From the NCBI GenBank assembly GCA_009783295.1, contig WRHK01000013.1:1-64000 (forward strand): 64,000 nt of DNA. Direction: 5' to 3'. Shown here one piece after another: positions 27,004 to 35,034 of this stretch. Numbering within the stretch: the stretch's first letter is position 1; the number at the start of each line of letters is the position of its first letter. This DNA comes from Promicromonosporaceae bacterium (GTDB lineage Bacteria > Actinomycetota > Actinomycetes > Actinomycetales > Cellulomonadaceae). The notes beneath the pieces were generated by a model. It did not search any database. It was given only the letters and a program-made list of their open reading frames with translations, and was not told where the DNA came from. A program made the position numbers and the translations under genes.

Positions 27004-28401
27004 ATGACGCCGCCGGTCACGCATGCCCAGGAGACTCCCACGAGTCCCGACGTCCTTACTGTGGACGACCTCCGCGAGGAGTCGATCCTCGACCTCGTCG
27101 ACGCCGGCGACTTCGCCACCGCCCAGGAGTGGCTGCGCGTGCACCACGTGTGGGAGGTCGTGGACGCGATCGACCGGATGCGCCCTGTCGAGGCGGTCGC
27201 CACGTTCCGCCTGCTCGACCCCGAGCGAGCCTTCGACGTGTTCGAGGACCTCGAGCCGAGCGGTCAGCAGGCCATCCTCGAGGTCATGCGCGGGGCGGAG
27301 TTCAGCGAGTTCGTCGACTCCCTCGCGCCGGACGAGCGCGCCCGCATGCTCGGAGAGCTGCCCGCCAAGGTGGCCCGGCGCGTGCTCGCGGGCCTGAGCC
27401 CGGACGAGCGGGCGATGACGGCGACGCTGCTGGGCTACCCGGAGAACTCGGCGGGCCGGTACATGACCCCCGAGGTCGTGGTGCTGCGCGAGAACCTGTC
27501 GGCGAGCGCGGCGCTCCAGCACGTGCGCAACCGTGGCGCGCAGGCCGAGACGATCTACACGCTGCCCGTGGTCGACACGCAGCGCCGGCTGACCGGCGTC
27601 GTCGACCTGCGGGAGCTGGTGCTGGCCGACGCCGAGACCACGGTGGCGGACCTGGTCGTGACGTCGCCGCCGAGCGTGCGGGCCACGGAGCCCGCGGAGC
27701 GAGCGGCCCGTCTGATGGCCGACTCGGACATCCTGGACCTGCCGGTGATCGACGACGCGGGCCGTCTGCTGGGCCTGCTGACGTTCGACGACGCCGACGA
27801 GGTCATCGAGGACGCCGACTCCGAGGACGCCTCCCGCCAGGGTGGCGCCCAGCACTGGGCGGGCCACTACATGGCGGTGTCGGTGCTGCAGCTGGCGAAG
27901 ACGCGTGCGGTGTGGCTGGTGCTGCTGCTGACGGTCTCGCTGCTGACGGTGACGGTGGCGCACTCGTTCGAGGACGCGCTGGAGCAGGTGGCGGCGCTGG
28001 CCCTGTTCATCCCGCTGCTGATCGGCACGGGAGGCAAGGTGGGCACGCAGGCGTCGTCGGCGTGCGTGCGCGCGCTGGCGATCGGCGAGGTGCGGCCCAG
28101 CGACATCGCGCGGGTGACGCTGCGCGAGGCGGCGACGGGCCTGCTGCTCGGCGCGGGCCTGGGCGTGCTGGCGATCGGTGCGGGCCTGTTCTTCACGGGC
28201 CTGGACGTCGCGCTGGTGGTCGGGGTGTCGCTGCTGCTCATCTGCCTGCTGGGGGCGCTGGTGGGCGGCCTGTCGCCGCTCGCGGCCCGCAAGCTGAACA
28301 TCGACCCGGCGCTCGTGTCGGCACCCGTGGTCACCACGGTGGTCGACGTGCTCGGCCTGGTGATCTACTTCCTGGTCGCGAGCGCGCTGCTCGGGCTCTG
28401 A
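27004..28401 (+). CDS. mgtE: Magnesium transporter MgtE
   Basis: A 465-residue MgtE-type Mg2+ channel. The N-terminal MgtE domain of helical repeats (about 20-130) is followed by two CBS domains (YMTPEVVVL onward and VRATEPAERAARLMADSDILDLPVIDDAG) that gate the pore by sensing cytosolic Mg2+. Five C-terminal helices include the family pore motif region PLLIGTGGKVGTQASSACVRALA. The ATG is preceded by GGGGGAG. No obvious Mg2+ riboswitch is seen in the 131-base upstream gap. Confidence 0.93.
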   Translation: MTPPVTHAQETPTSPDVLTVDDLREESILDLVDAGDFATAQEWLRVHHVWEVVDAIDRMRPVEAVATFRLLDPERAFDVFEDLEPSGQQAILEVMRGAEFSEFVDSLAPDERARMLGELPAKVARRVLAGLSPDERAMTATLLGYPENSAGRYMTPEVVVLRENLSASAALQHVRNRGAQAETIYTLPVVDTQRRLTGVVDLRELVLADAETTVADLVVTSPPSVRATEPAERAARLMADSDILDLPVIDDAGRLLGLLTFDDADEVIEDADSEDASRQGGAQHWAGHYMAVSVLQLAKTRAVWLVLLLTVSLLTVTVAHSFEDALEQVAALALFIPLLIGTGGKVGTQASSACVRALAIGEVRPSDIARVTLREAATGLLLGAGLGVLAIGAGLFFTGLDVALVVGVSLLLICLLGALVGGLSPLAARKLNIDPALVSAPVVTTVVDVLGLVIYFLVASALLGL

Positions 28402-28407
28402 GCGGGC

Positions 28408-29244
28408 CTAGTCCTCGGCCGCGAGGGCGGCCGGCGCGACCTCGTCGCGGGCAGGCTGCACGCCGTGCCCGCTGCGGGCCAGGTAGGCGACCCCGGCGGC
28501 GATGAGCACGACGCCGACGAGCGTGACGGTCCCGTCGCCCCAGCCGAGCCCGCCCTTGGCGGACGGCTTGCCGAACCAGTCGGCGACGGACGCCCCGAGC
28601 GGGCGTGTCAGCACGTACGCGATCCAGAACGCCGCGACGGCGTCGAGCCTGAACCAGCGCCACGCGACGAGCGGCAGCAGGATCGCCACGCCGAACACGG
28701 CGATCGACGCGAGGTACCCCAGCCCGAGCGAGAACGCCGTGAAGTCGCCGGCCGCGGTGCCGAGCGCGAACGTCGCCAGCACGGTCAGCCAGTAGAACGC
28801 CTCGCGGCGTCGGCTGGTGACGCTGTGGATGGAGAGCGTGCCCTCGGTGCGCCGCCACACCAGGAAGATCACGGCGAGCGCCACCAGGTACCCGGCGGTG
28901 GTGACGGGGTACGGGATGCCGACGACGACGTGCAGCCCGTCGGCCGCCATCGTGCCGAACACGGCCACCATCGAGACGGCGAACCAGTACGCCCACGGCC
29001 GGTACCTGCGCGCGCGGAGCTGCACGGCCATCGCGGCGACGAACCCGACCAGGCCCACGGCGGCGGCGAGCGGGATCGACCTGGCGGCCAGGAAGTCCGA
29101 GGCCGCCTCCCCCACGCCGGTGGTCAGCACCTTGACCAGCCAGAACAGCACGGTGATCTCGGGGACCTTCGCGGCGACCGGGTGGGGCAGCCACCGGGAA
29201 CGGCGGGCGTGACCTGGAGCTGTGTCGCTGGCGGCGCTCGTCAT
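28408..29244 (-). CDS. COG4705-like membrane protein with internal repeats
   Basis: A 278-residue integral membrane protein with about eight helices. Four related segments can be read (about residues 29-51, 83-105, 149-170 and 203-226), each an aromatic-Trp pair followed by a Leu-rich stretch and ending near an Asp, as in FWLVKVLTTGVGEAASDF and FWIAYVLTRPLGASVADW. It matches the COG4705 group described as membrane-anchored proteins; function unknown. ATG with GACACT 6 bases upstream. It converges on mgtE with 6 bases between stops and is divergent from the TetR gene. Confidence 0.75.
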   Translation of the reverse strand: MTSAASDTAPGHARRSRWLPHPVAAKVPEITVLFWLVKVLTTGVGEAASDFLAARSIPLAAAVGLVGFVAAMAVQLRARRYRPWAYWFAVSMVAVFGTMAADGLHVVVGIPYPVTTAGYLVALAVIFLVWRRTEGTLSIHSVTSRRREAFYWLTVLATFALGTAAGDFTAFSLGLGYLASIAVFGVAILLPLVAWRWFRLDAVAAFWIAYVLTRPLGASVADWFGKPSAKGGLGWGDGTVTLVGVVLIAAGVAYLARSGHGVQPARDEVAPAALAAED

Positions 29245-29301
29245 GGGCGCAGTGTCGGCGACCGGACCTGAAGTTGCGATGAAGCCACGCGTGCGAGATT
29301 T

Positions 29302-29317
29302 TGGACCCGCAAGTCCA
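29302..29317. promoter_or_regulatory. Candidate TetR operator shared with the SDR gene
   Basis: TGGAC-CCGCAA-GTCCA lies 21 bases upstream of the TetR start and just before its -10. With flanks it reads TTTTGGACCCGCAAGTCCA, differing from the SDR site only at the two bases after GGAC. This argues for autoregulation plus control of the SDR gene. Confidence 0.65.
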
Positions 29318-29338
29318 CTTCGGCCTTACGCTGGCGGC

Positions 29339-29920
29339 ATGACGCTCACCGCGAAGGGCCTGGCCACCAAGCAGCGGATCATCGAGGGCGCCGCCGCACA
29401 CCTGCGCAGCGAGGACCCGGCGGGCGTCACGCTGGACGACATCCGCGACACCACCGGCACCAGCAAGAGCCAGCTCTTCCACTACTTCCCGAGCGGCAAG
29501 GAGGAGCTGTTCCTCGAGGTCGCCCGCTTCGAGGCCGACCGCGTGCTCGCCGACCAGCAGCCCCACCTCGGCAGCCTGGACACCTGGGAGTCGTGGGAGG
29601 CGTGGCGCGCCGCCGTCGTCGCCCGCTACCGCGCCCAGGGGGCGCAGTGCCCGCTCGCCGCCCTGATGGCCCAGGTCGGGAGCGTGCCCGGCGCCGCCGA
29701 GGTGTCCACCACCCTGCTGCGCAACTGGCAGACGGAGCTCGAGCGCGGCATCCGCACCATGCAGGGCCAGGGCGACGTGCGGCCCGGCGTCGACGCCCGG
29801 CGCATGGCCGGGGCGATCGTCGCGGGCATCCAGGGCGGCGTCGCGGTGCTGCGGACGACGGGCCGCACGGAGCCGCTCGAGTCGCTGCTCGAGGTGCTCA
29901 TCGGATACCTGCGGGGCTGA
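29339..29920 (+). CDS. TetR-family regulator, LmrA/YxaF-like
   Basis: A 193-residue regulator. The N-terminal helix-turn-helix spans TKQRIIEGAAAHLRSEDPAGVTLDDI to KSQLFHYFPSGKEELF; the C-terminal ligand domain contains CPLAALMAQVG, typical of the LmrA/YxaF-like branch often linked with SDR enzymes. The ATG at 29339 has TACGCT at 29327-29332 ending 6 bases upstream. Its 3' end overlaps the convergent ABC ATPase gene by 23 bases. Likely targets are itself and the SDR at 21848-22615. Confidence 0.88.
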   Translation: MTLTAKGLATKQRIIEGAAAHLRSEDPAGVTLDDIRDTTGTSKSQLFHYFPSGKEELFLEVARFEADRVLADQQPHLGSLDTWESWEAWRAAVVARYRAQGAQCPLAALMAQVGSVPGAAEVSTTLLRNWQTELERGIRTMQGQGDVRPGVDARRMAGAIVAGIQGGVAVLRTTGRTEPLESLLEVLIGYLRG

Positions 29921-30644
29921 CGAGCGCCTCCAGCAGGGCCTCGCGCGGCACGCTGCTGGTCGCCACGTCGAGGTCGAGCACCACGCGCCCCGGCCGCTCT
30001 CCCAGCACCACGACCCGGTCGGCGAGGGCGACCGCCTCGTCGACGTCGTGCGTCACGAGCACGACGGCCCGCCCGGGGCCGCCGCCCGCGGCACCGCCGG
30101 CCGCGAGCCCGATGCCGGCGAGCCACGCGTTCATGCGCCGCCGGGTCAGCGGGTCGAGCGCCCCGAAGGGCTCGTCGAGCAGCAGCACGGGTCGGCCCGC
30201 CAGGCAGGTGCGCAGCAGGGCGAGCCGCTGCCGCATGCCGCCCGAGAGCTCGTGCGGCCATGCCCGCTCGAACCCGGCGAGGCCGAACTCCTCGAACAGC
30301 GCGGCGGCCCGGTCCCGGGCCTGCGCGGCGGGGACCCCGGCCACGCGGGCCCCCACCAGCGCGTTCGGCAGGGCGCGCCGCCAGGGCAGCAGGGCGTCGC
30401 GCTGCGGCATCCACGCGACGGCAGGGCGGCCGCCGTCGAGCACGGGGCGGGTCACCTCGCCGGAGACCGACGCCCCGGGGGCGAGCAGCCCCGCGAGCGC
30501 GCGCAGCAGCGTCGACTTGCCGCACCCCGAGGGCCCGACGACGGCGACGAACTCGCCGTCGCCGACCGTCAGGTCCACCGAGGAGAGCACGGGCAGGCCG
30601 CCGAAGGAGACGGTGAGCCCGGCCGCCACGAGCACGGGTGTCAC
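29898..30644 (-). CDS. ABC transporter ATPase, thiamine-pyrimidine type (ThiZ-like)
   Basis: A 248-residue ATPase of the nitrate/taurine/pyrimidine class. Walker A is GPSGCGKST, the signature is LSGGMRQRLALLR, Walker B is VLLLDEPFGALDP and the switch His is in VLVTHDVDEAVALADRV. The GTG start overlaps the TGA of the binding-protein gene (GTGA). It is the last gene of the TPP-riboswitch-led operon and would energise uptake of a thiamine precursor. Confidence 0.88.
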   Translation of the reverse strand: MTPVLVAAGLTVSFGGLPVLSSVDLTVGDGEFVAVVGPSGCGKSTLLRALAGLLAPGASVSGEVTRPVLDGGRPAVAWMPQRDALLPWRRALPNALVGARVAGVPAAQARDRAAALFEEFGLAGFERAWPHELSGGMRQRLALLRTCLAGRPVLLLDEPFGALDPLTRRRMNAWLAGIGLAAGGAAGGGPGRAVVLVTHDVDEAVALADRVVVLGERPGRVVLDLDVATSSVPREALLEALVSPAGIR

Positions 30645-31651
30645 GGCAGCAGCTCGTTCGTCCACGCGTCGGCCACCTTCGGGTCCGCGGCGAGCAGCTT
30701 CTGGTCCTGGAGGAAACCGGCGAACCCGTCCCAGACGGCGGCGTCCTGCCGGCCCCAGTGCGCGGGGTCGTCCGTGTACCGCGTGGCGAGCCACTGCGCG
30801 CTCGGGTCCACGAGCCTCGGGTCGAGCTCCGGGGCGGCCTTGAGCAGGGTCGCGGCGGCCGCCGTCGGGTCGGCGATCGCGTCGCGGTAGCCGTGCGCGA
30901 CCGCCCCCATGAAGGCCTGGAGCGCCGCGCGCTTCGTGGTCAGCTCCGCGCGCGACGTCGCCATGATGGGCGTGTACCAGTCGGGGATGCAGCGCGTGTA
31001 GGCGGAGAAGTCGATGACGTTCACCTTCACCTTGTCGACGTCGCGCAGGTTGATGGTGTCCCAGGCGTCGAACACCCACGCGGCGTCGAACTGCTTCTGC
31101 GTCAGCCCGACGCGGAAGTCGTCGCTGACCAGCGGCGTCATCGTCACCCGGGCGGGGTCGCCGCCGTCGCAGGAGACGAGCTTGTCGATGAGCGCCTTCT
31201 CGAGGTCCGACCCGTAGGTGCCGTACTTCTTGCCCTGCAGGTCGCGCGGGCGGGTGATCCCGTCGGAGGCCAGGGAGATGAGCGACGACGTGTTGTGCTG
31301 GATCACCGCGGCGATCGAGACGACGTCGGCGCCCTGCGCCCGGGCGGGCAGCAGCTCCTCGGACACCGAGTAGGCGACGTCGGCCTTGCCGGCGGCGACG
31401 AGCTGCAGGCCCGAGGTGTCGCCGGGCTGCACGATCTTCACGTCGAGGCCCGCCTGGCGGAAGTACCCGCGGGCCTGGGCCAGGTACAGCCCGGAGTGGT
31501 TGGTGTTGGGAGTCCAGTCGAGGACGACGGTGAGCGGGGTCAGGTGGCCGCCGGGCGCGGCACCGGCCGCGGAGCCGGTGGCGCACCCGGCCGCGAGACC
31601 GACGGCGGCGAGGCTCGCGAGGACGGCGGTGACACGGGAGAGAGCAGGCAC
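30641..31651 (-). CDS. Pyrimidine-precursor ABC substrate-binding lipoprotein (ThiY-like)
   Basis: A 336-residue NMT1/THI5-like binding protein. The signal peptide ends in a lipobox (AAVGLAAGC), so it is a membrane-anchored lipoprotein. The family hallmark VVLDWTPNTNHSGLYLAQA is present, with ADVAYSVSEELLPARAQGADV later. Known relatives bind formylaminopyrimidine or hydroxymethylpyrimidine for thiamine salvage. GTG start with GAAGGA upstream. Overlaps the ATPase start. Confidence 0.9.
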   Translation of the reverse strand: MPALSRVTAVLASLAAVGLAAGCATGSAAGAAPGGHLTPLTVVLDWTPNTNHSGLYLAQARGYFRQAGLDVKIVQPGDTSGLQLVAAGKADVAYSVSEELLPARAQGADVVSIAAVIQHNTSSLISLASDGITRPRDLQGKKYGTYGSDLEKALIDKLVSCDGGDPARVTMTPLVSDDFRVGLTQKQFDAAWVFDAWDTINLRDVDKVKVNVIDFSAYTRCIPDWYTPIMATSRAELTTKRAALQAFMGAVAHGYRDAIADPTAAAATLLKAAPELDPRLVDPSAQWLATRYTDDPAHWGRQDAAVWDGFAGFLQDQKLLAADPKVADAWTNELLP

Positions 31652-31662
31652 GGGGGCTTCCT

Positions 31663-32421
31663 TCACGAGGGGGACGAGGCGCGCTGCCACGGGGTGGCCA
31701 GGCGGCTGGCCAGCACGACCGCCAGCACCACCACCCCCGACAGCAGGACGACGAGGGCGATGCCGGCGAACACCTGGTCGACGGCGTAGGCCTTGCGGGA
31801 CCGCTGGATGAACACGCCGAGCCCGGAGTCGCCGTCCAGGTACTCGGACACGACGGCCGCGCCGACGGCGTAGGTCGCGGCGATCCGCAGGCCGCCGAGC
31901 GCGGCGGGCAGCGAGGCGGGCAGGCGCACCAGCCACAGCCGGTGCCACCAGGTGCCGCCCAGCCCGGCGACCATGTCGGCGTGCTCGGCGTCGACCGCGC
32001 GCAGGGCGGCCGACGTCGAGACCAGCACCGGGAAGAACACGGTCAGCGCGACCAGCAGCACCTTGGGCCCCGGGCCGAACCCGGCCCACAGGATGAGCAG
32101 CGGGGCCAGCACCACGGTGGGCAGCGTCTGGGACAGCAGCACCACGGGGTGCGCGATGTCGCCCAGCACGGGCAGCACCGCGACGAGCACGGCGAGCAGC
32201 CAGCCGGCCAGGGTGCCGACGGCGAGCCCGGCCAGGGCCTCGACCGCCGTCGTGGCCGTGTGGTGGGCGAGCAGCGGGGCGAGGCGCCAGGCGCTGCTCG
32301 CGACCTGGGACGGCGCCGGCAGCACGAACTCCGGCAGGTGCCGCGCCCGGACCAGGGCCTCCCAGGCCGCGAGCAGGACGACGACGGTCGCCGCGCCGAC
32401 GGCGACCCGCCGCGTCCTCAC
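31663..32421 (-). CDS. ABC permease for thiamine precursor (ThiX-like)
   Basis: A 252-residue binding-protein-dependent inner-membrane permease with six helices and the EAA-type loop DMVAGLGGTWWHRLWLVRLPASLPAALGGLRIAA. The GTG start overlaps the stop of the preceding thiamine-binding gene (GTGA). It is the channel subunit for the ThiY/ThiZ-like proteins. Confidence 0.88.
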   Translation of the reverse strand: MRTRRVAVGAATVVVLLAAWEALVRARHLPEFVLPAPSQVASSAWRLAPLLAHHTATTAVEALAGLAVGTLAGWLLAVLVAVLPVLGDIAHPVVLLSQTLPTVVLAPLLILWAGFGPGPKVLLVALTVFFPVLVSTSAALRAVDAEHADMVAGLGGTWWHRLWLVRLPASLPAALGGLRIAATYAVGAAVVSEYLDGDSGLGVFIQRSRKAYAVDQVFAGIALVVLLSGVVVLAVVLASRLATPWQRASSPS

Positions 32422-32711
32422 GCCCGGAACTTGCCGACGAGGTCGGCGACGCGGGGGCCGTCGTCGTCGCGGGAGCCGGACACCTTGATGACGGACATGC
32501 ACCCGTCGGCCCCCGCCGCGAGCGTGGCCTCGTGGACGGCGCGCAGCAGGGGCCAGAGCTGGTCGGGCGTGCCCTCGACGGTGGTGCCCAGCCCGCCGAC
32601 CTCGTAGTCCAGGCCGGACTCCTGGATCACGGCGATGGCGGCGTCGACGTGGGCGTAGCGGTCGTCCGGCGTCCCGACGGGACGGGGCAGCACCTGGATC
32701 TCGGCGATCAT
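32418..32711 (-). CDS. MTH1187/YkoF-type thiamine-binding protein
   Basis: A 97-residue ferredoxin-like protein of the DUF77/MTH1187 group, beginning MIAEIQVLPRPVG and containing YEVGGLGTTVEG. Members bind thiamine or its pyrimidine and often sit with thiamine uptake genes, as here. The ATG has GAGGAG a few bases upstream. It is the first gene after the TPP riboswitch. A small hairpin (CGGGT / ACCCG) next to the ribosome site may help in control. Confidence 0.88.
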   Translation of the reverse strand: MIAEIQVLPRPVGTPDDRYAHVDAAIAVIQESGLDYEVGGLGTTVEGTPDQLWPLLRAVHEATLAAGADGCMSVIKVSGSRDDDGPRVADLVGKFRA

Positions 32712-32789
32712 GACGGCTCCTCGGGTTCGTGACCCGGGCACGGGCATGCGGTCGCCTGCCGTGGCAGGCGTCGTCGAGCGGGCGTGCGA

Positions 32790-32917
32790 GCCCCAACGCC
32801 GTGCCGATGGCACGTCCTTCCGCTGGCATTACCCAGGTCAAGTGCTCGGGTCGGCGACGCCGGCGCTGTGCGCCCAGCCGCCCTCTCAGCCCGGTTGCCC
32901 CGAGCTCCCCGCGTTGG
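32790..32917 (-). promoter_or_regulatory. TPP riboswitch (THI element)
   Basis: Read on the minus strand the region contains the conserved aptamer parts in order: CTCGGGG, CCGGGCTGAGAGGG, GACCCG, then TTGACCTGGGTAATGCCAGC followed by GGAAGGA. These match the thiamin-pyrophosphate aptamer. CCAACGC at the 5' edge can pair with GCGTTGG at the 3' edge. It precedes the four-gene thiamine/pyrimidine uptake operon, which would be off when TPP is high, probably by hiding the ribosome site since no T-run terminator is seen. Confidence 0.92.
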
Positions 32918-32923
32918 CGCCGG

Positions 32924-34375
32924 TCACGCTACACCCGCGGCGACGGGCTCGGCCTCGGGCTGGGCCGCCGTCCCGGCCAGCGGACGACGCCGCCGCTCGG
33001 CGACCAGCAGCACCACCGCGACCACGACCGCGAGGGCGTAGAACCCGGTGGCCACCTGGAACACGGTGGCGAACCCGTGGGCCGCGAGCGCCGGGGCGGG
33101 CGCGGCGTCGTGGTGCACGGCCGCGCCGAACACGACGGTCAGCAGGGCGAGGCCGACGGAGCCGCCGAGCTGGTGGGCGGTGTTGACCAGGCCGGACGCG
33201 GCGCCGGCGTCGTGCGGGGCGACGTCGGACATGCCCAGGTCGGTGAGCAGGATGATCGCGATGCCCTGCCCGACGCCGAGCACCAGCAGGGGCAGCAGCA
33301 GGCCGGGGAAGAACGGGGTGTGGGCACCGAGCCGGCTGAGCCAGGCCATGCCGACCAGCGCGACGGCGAGCGAGGCGACGAGCGCCGTCGTGCGGCTGAC
33401 GCGGGGCTGGAGCCAGCGCACCACGTAGACCATGGCGAAGAACATGGCGGTGATGGGGATGTAGGCGAAGCCGGTGGTCAGCGCGCCGTAGCCGCGCACC
33501 TCCTGGAGGTACTGGCTGAGGAAGTAGAAGGTGGAGAACATGGCGCCGACGATGAGGATGCGGCCGACATAGGCGCCGGAGCGCTGGACGCTGGCGAACA
33601 GGCGCAGCGGGGTGACGGGCTGGGCGGCGCGGCGCTCCACGAGCACGAAGGCGAAGATCCCGGTCACCGCGACGGCGAGCGGCACGAGCGTGCGCGGCGA
33701 GGCCCAGCCGGCGCCGGCGGCCTCGACCAGGCCGTAGACCAGGGCGGACATGCCGACGGTGATGGCGACGGCGCCGGGCACGTCGACGCGGCCGCGGGCG
33801 CGGTCGGTCTCGGGGAGCACGCGCGGTGCGAGGGCGAGGACGGCGATGCCGAGGGGCACGTTGACGAGCAGCCCCCACCGCCACGACAGGTACTGCGTGA
33901 ACACGCCGCCGACGATGATCCCGACGCTGGCCCCGGCGCCGATGACGGCGCTGTAGACGGCGATGGCGCGGGACCGTTCCTCGGGCTTCGGGAAGCTGGT
34001 GACCAGCAGCGCGAGCGTCGAGGGGATGGCGAACGCGGAGGCGAGCCCCTGGAGGGTGCGGGCCACCACGAGCACGGCGGCGGTGGGCGCGACACCGGCG
34101 AGCAGCGAGGCGAGCGTGAACGCGGCGACTCCCCCGATGAACACCCGGCGGCGGCCCAGCAGGTCGCCCGCGCGGGCGCCGAGCAGCAGCAGCCCGCCGA
34201 AGGCGAGCACGTAGGCGTTCTGGATCCAGGACAGCGAGGCGGCGGTGAAGCCGAGCTCGCGCTGGAGGTGCGGCAGGGCGGTGGTCACGATCGAGGTGTC
34301 CAGCGTCATCATGAGCTGGCTCCCGAGGATGACCGCGAGGCCGAGGGTGCGGCCCCGGGTCGTGGCGGTGGGCAT
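32924..34375 (-). CDS. DHA2-family MFS drug efflux transporter
   Basis: A 483-residue 14-helix major facilitator. Family motifs include LDTSIVTTALPHLQRELGF, GRRRVFIGG and the antiporter motif C region GASVGIIVGGVFTQYLSWRW. It probably exports drugs or dyes with protons. The ATG at 34375 has GAAGGAG upstream, making it better than an earlier in-frame GTG. Divergent from a TetR gene with a perfect operator between them. Its stop lies only about 7 bases before the THI element, so readthrough is possible. Confidence 0.9.
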   Translation of the reverse strand: MPTATTRGRTLGLAVILGSQLMMTLDTSIVTTALPHLQRELGFTAASLSWIQNAYVLAFGGLLLLGARAGDLLGRRRVFIGGVAAFTLASLLAGVAPTAAVLVVARTLQGLASAFAIPSTLALLVTSFPKPEERSRAIAVYSAVIGAGASVGIIVGGVFTQYLSWRWGLLVNVPLGIAVLALAPRVLPETDRARGRVDVPGAVAITVGMSALVYGLVEAAGAGWASPRTLVPLAVAVTGIFAFVLVERRAAQPVTPLRLFASVQRSGAYVGRILIVGAMFSTFYFLSQYLQEVRGYGALTTGFAYIPITAMFFAMVYVVRWLQPRVSRTTALVASLAVALVGMAWLSRLGAHTPFFPGLLLPLLVLGVGQGIAIILLTDLGMSDVAPHDAGAASGLVNTAHQLGGSVGLALLTVVFGAAVHHDAAPAPALAAHGFATVFQVATGFYALAVVVAVVLLVAERRRRPLAGTAAQPEAEPVAAGVA

Positions 34376-34391
34376 GGTGGCTCCTTCGTGA

Positions 34392-34411
34392 GTAACCAAC
34401 GAGTTGGTTAC
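34392..34411. promoter_or_regulatory. Operator between MFS and TetR genes
   Basis: A perfect inverted repeat, GTAACCAAC-GA-GTTGGTTAC, lies 16 bases upstream of the MFS start. A related but degenerate copy, GCAACTAACTAGTTAC, sits at 34440-34455 beside the TetR -10. Together they fit TetR control of both divergent genes. Confidence 0.8.
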
Positions 34412-34472
34412 ATCAGTAGAGCACTCCGGGACCGCCTTGGCAACTAACTAGTTACACACTTATGCTCGAGGC

Positions 34473-35030
34473 GTGCCCCGAGACCCTGACGCCACCCGAG
34501 CCCGCATCCTCGACGCCGCCGAGCAGGAGTTCGCCGACCACGGCATCGCCGGCGCCCGCGTGGACCGCATCGCCGAGAACGCGCAGGCCAACAAGGCGCT
34601 CATCTACCGGTACTTCGGCTCCAAGGAGGAGCTGTTCGACGCCGTCTTCGCGCAGCGCTCCGTCGCGTTCGTCGAGGAGGTCGAGTTCGACGCCACCGAC
34701 CTGCCGGGCTACGCCGGGCGGGCGTTCGACCTCTACGAGCAGAACCCCCGCACCCTGCGCCTGGCCACCTGGTACCAGCTCGAGCGCCCCGACGGCGCGC
34801 TCCCCGAGATCATGGCGTCCAACGACGCGAAGCTCACCAAGATCGCGCAGGCGCAGGCCGCCGGGACGCTGCCGGCCACGTTCTCCCCGCTCGAGCTGCT
34901 CACCGCCGTCCGCGCGCTCTCGATGGGCTGGACCCTGCACACCCCCGAGCTCGCGCAGCTGGAGCGCCCGTCGCGCGAGCGCCGGCGCGAGCTCGTGGTG
35001 GAGGGCGTGCGGAGGCTGGTCGCGGGCTGA
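34473..35030 (+). CDS. TetR-family repressor of the MFS exporter
   Basis: A 185-residue regulator with helix-turn-helix ARILDAAEQEFADHGIAGARVDRIA to ALIYRYFGSKEELFDAVF and a C-terminal domain of the TetR_C type found with efflux pumps. GTG start with TATGCT at 34461-34466 ending 6 bases upstream (leaderless). Divergent from the DHA2 exporter; two operator copies lie between. It converges closely on poxB. Confidence 0.9.
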   Translation: MPRDPDATRARILDAAEQEFADHGIAGARVDRIAENAQANKALIYRYFGSKEELFDAVFAQRSVAFVEEVEFDATDLPGYAGRAFDLYEQNPRTLRLATWYQLERPDGALPEIMASNDAKLTKIAQAQAAGTLPATFSPLELLTAVRALSMGWTLHTPELAQLERPSRERRRELVVEGVRRLVAG

Positions 35031-35034
35031 CCGG

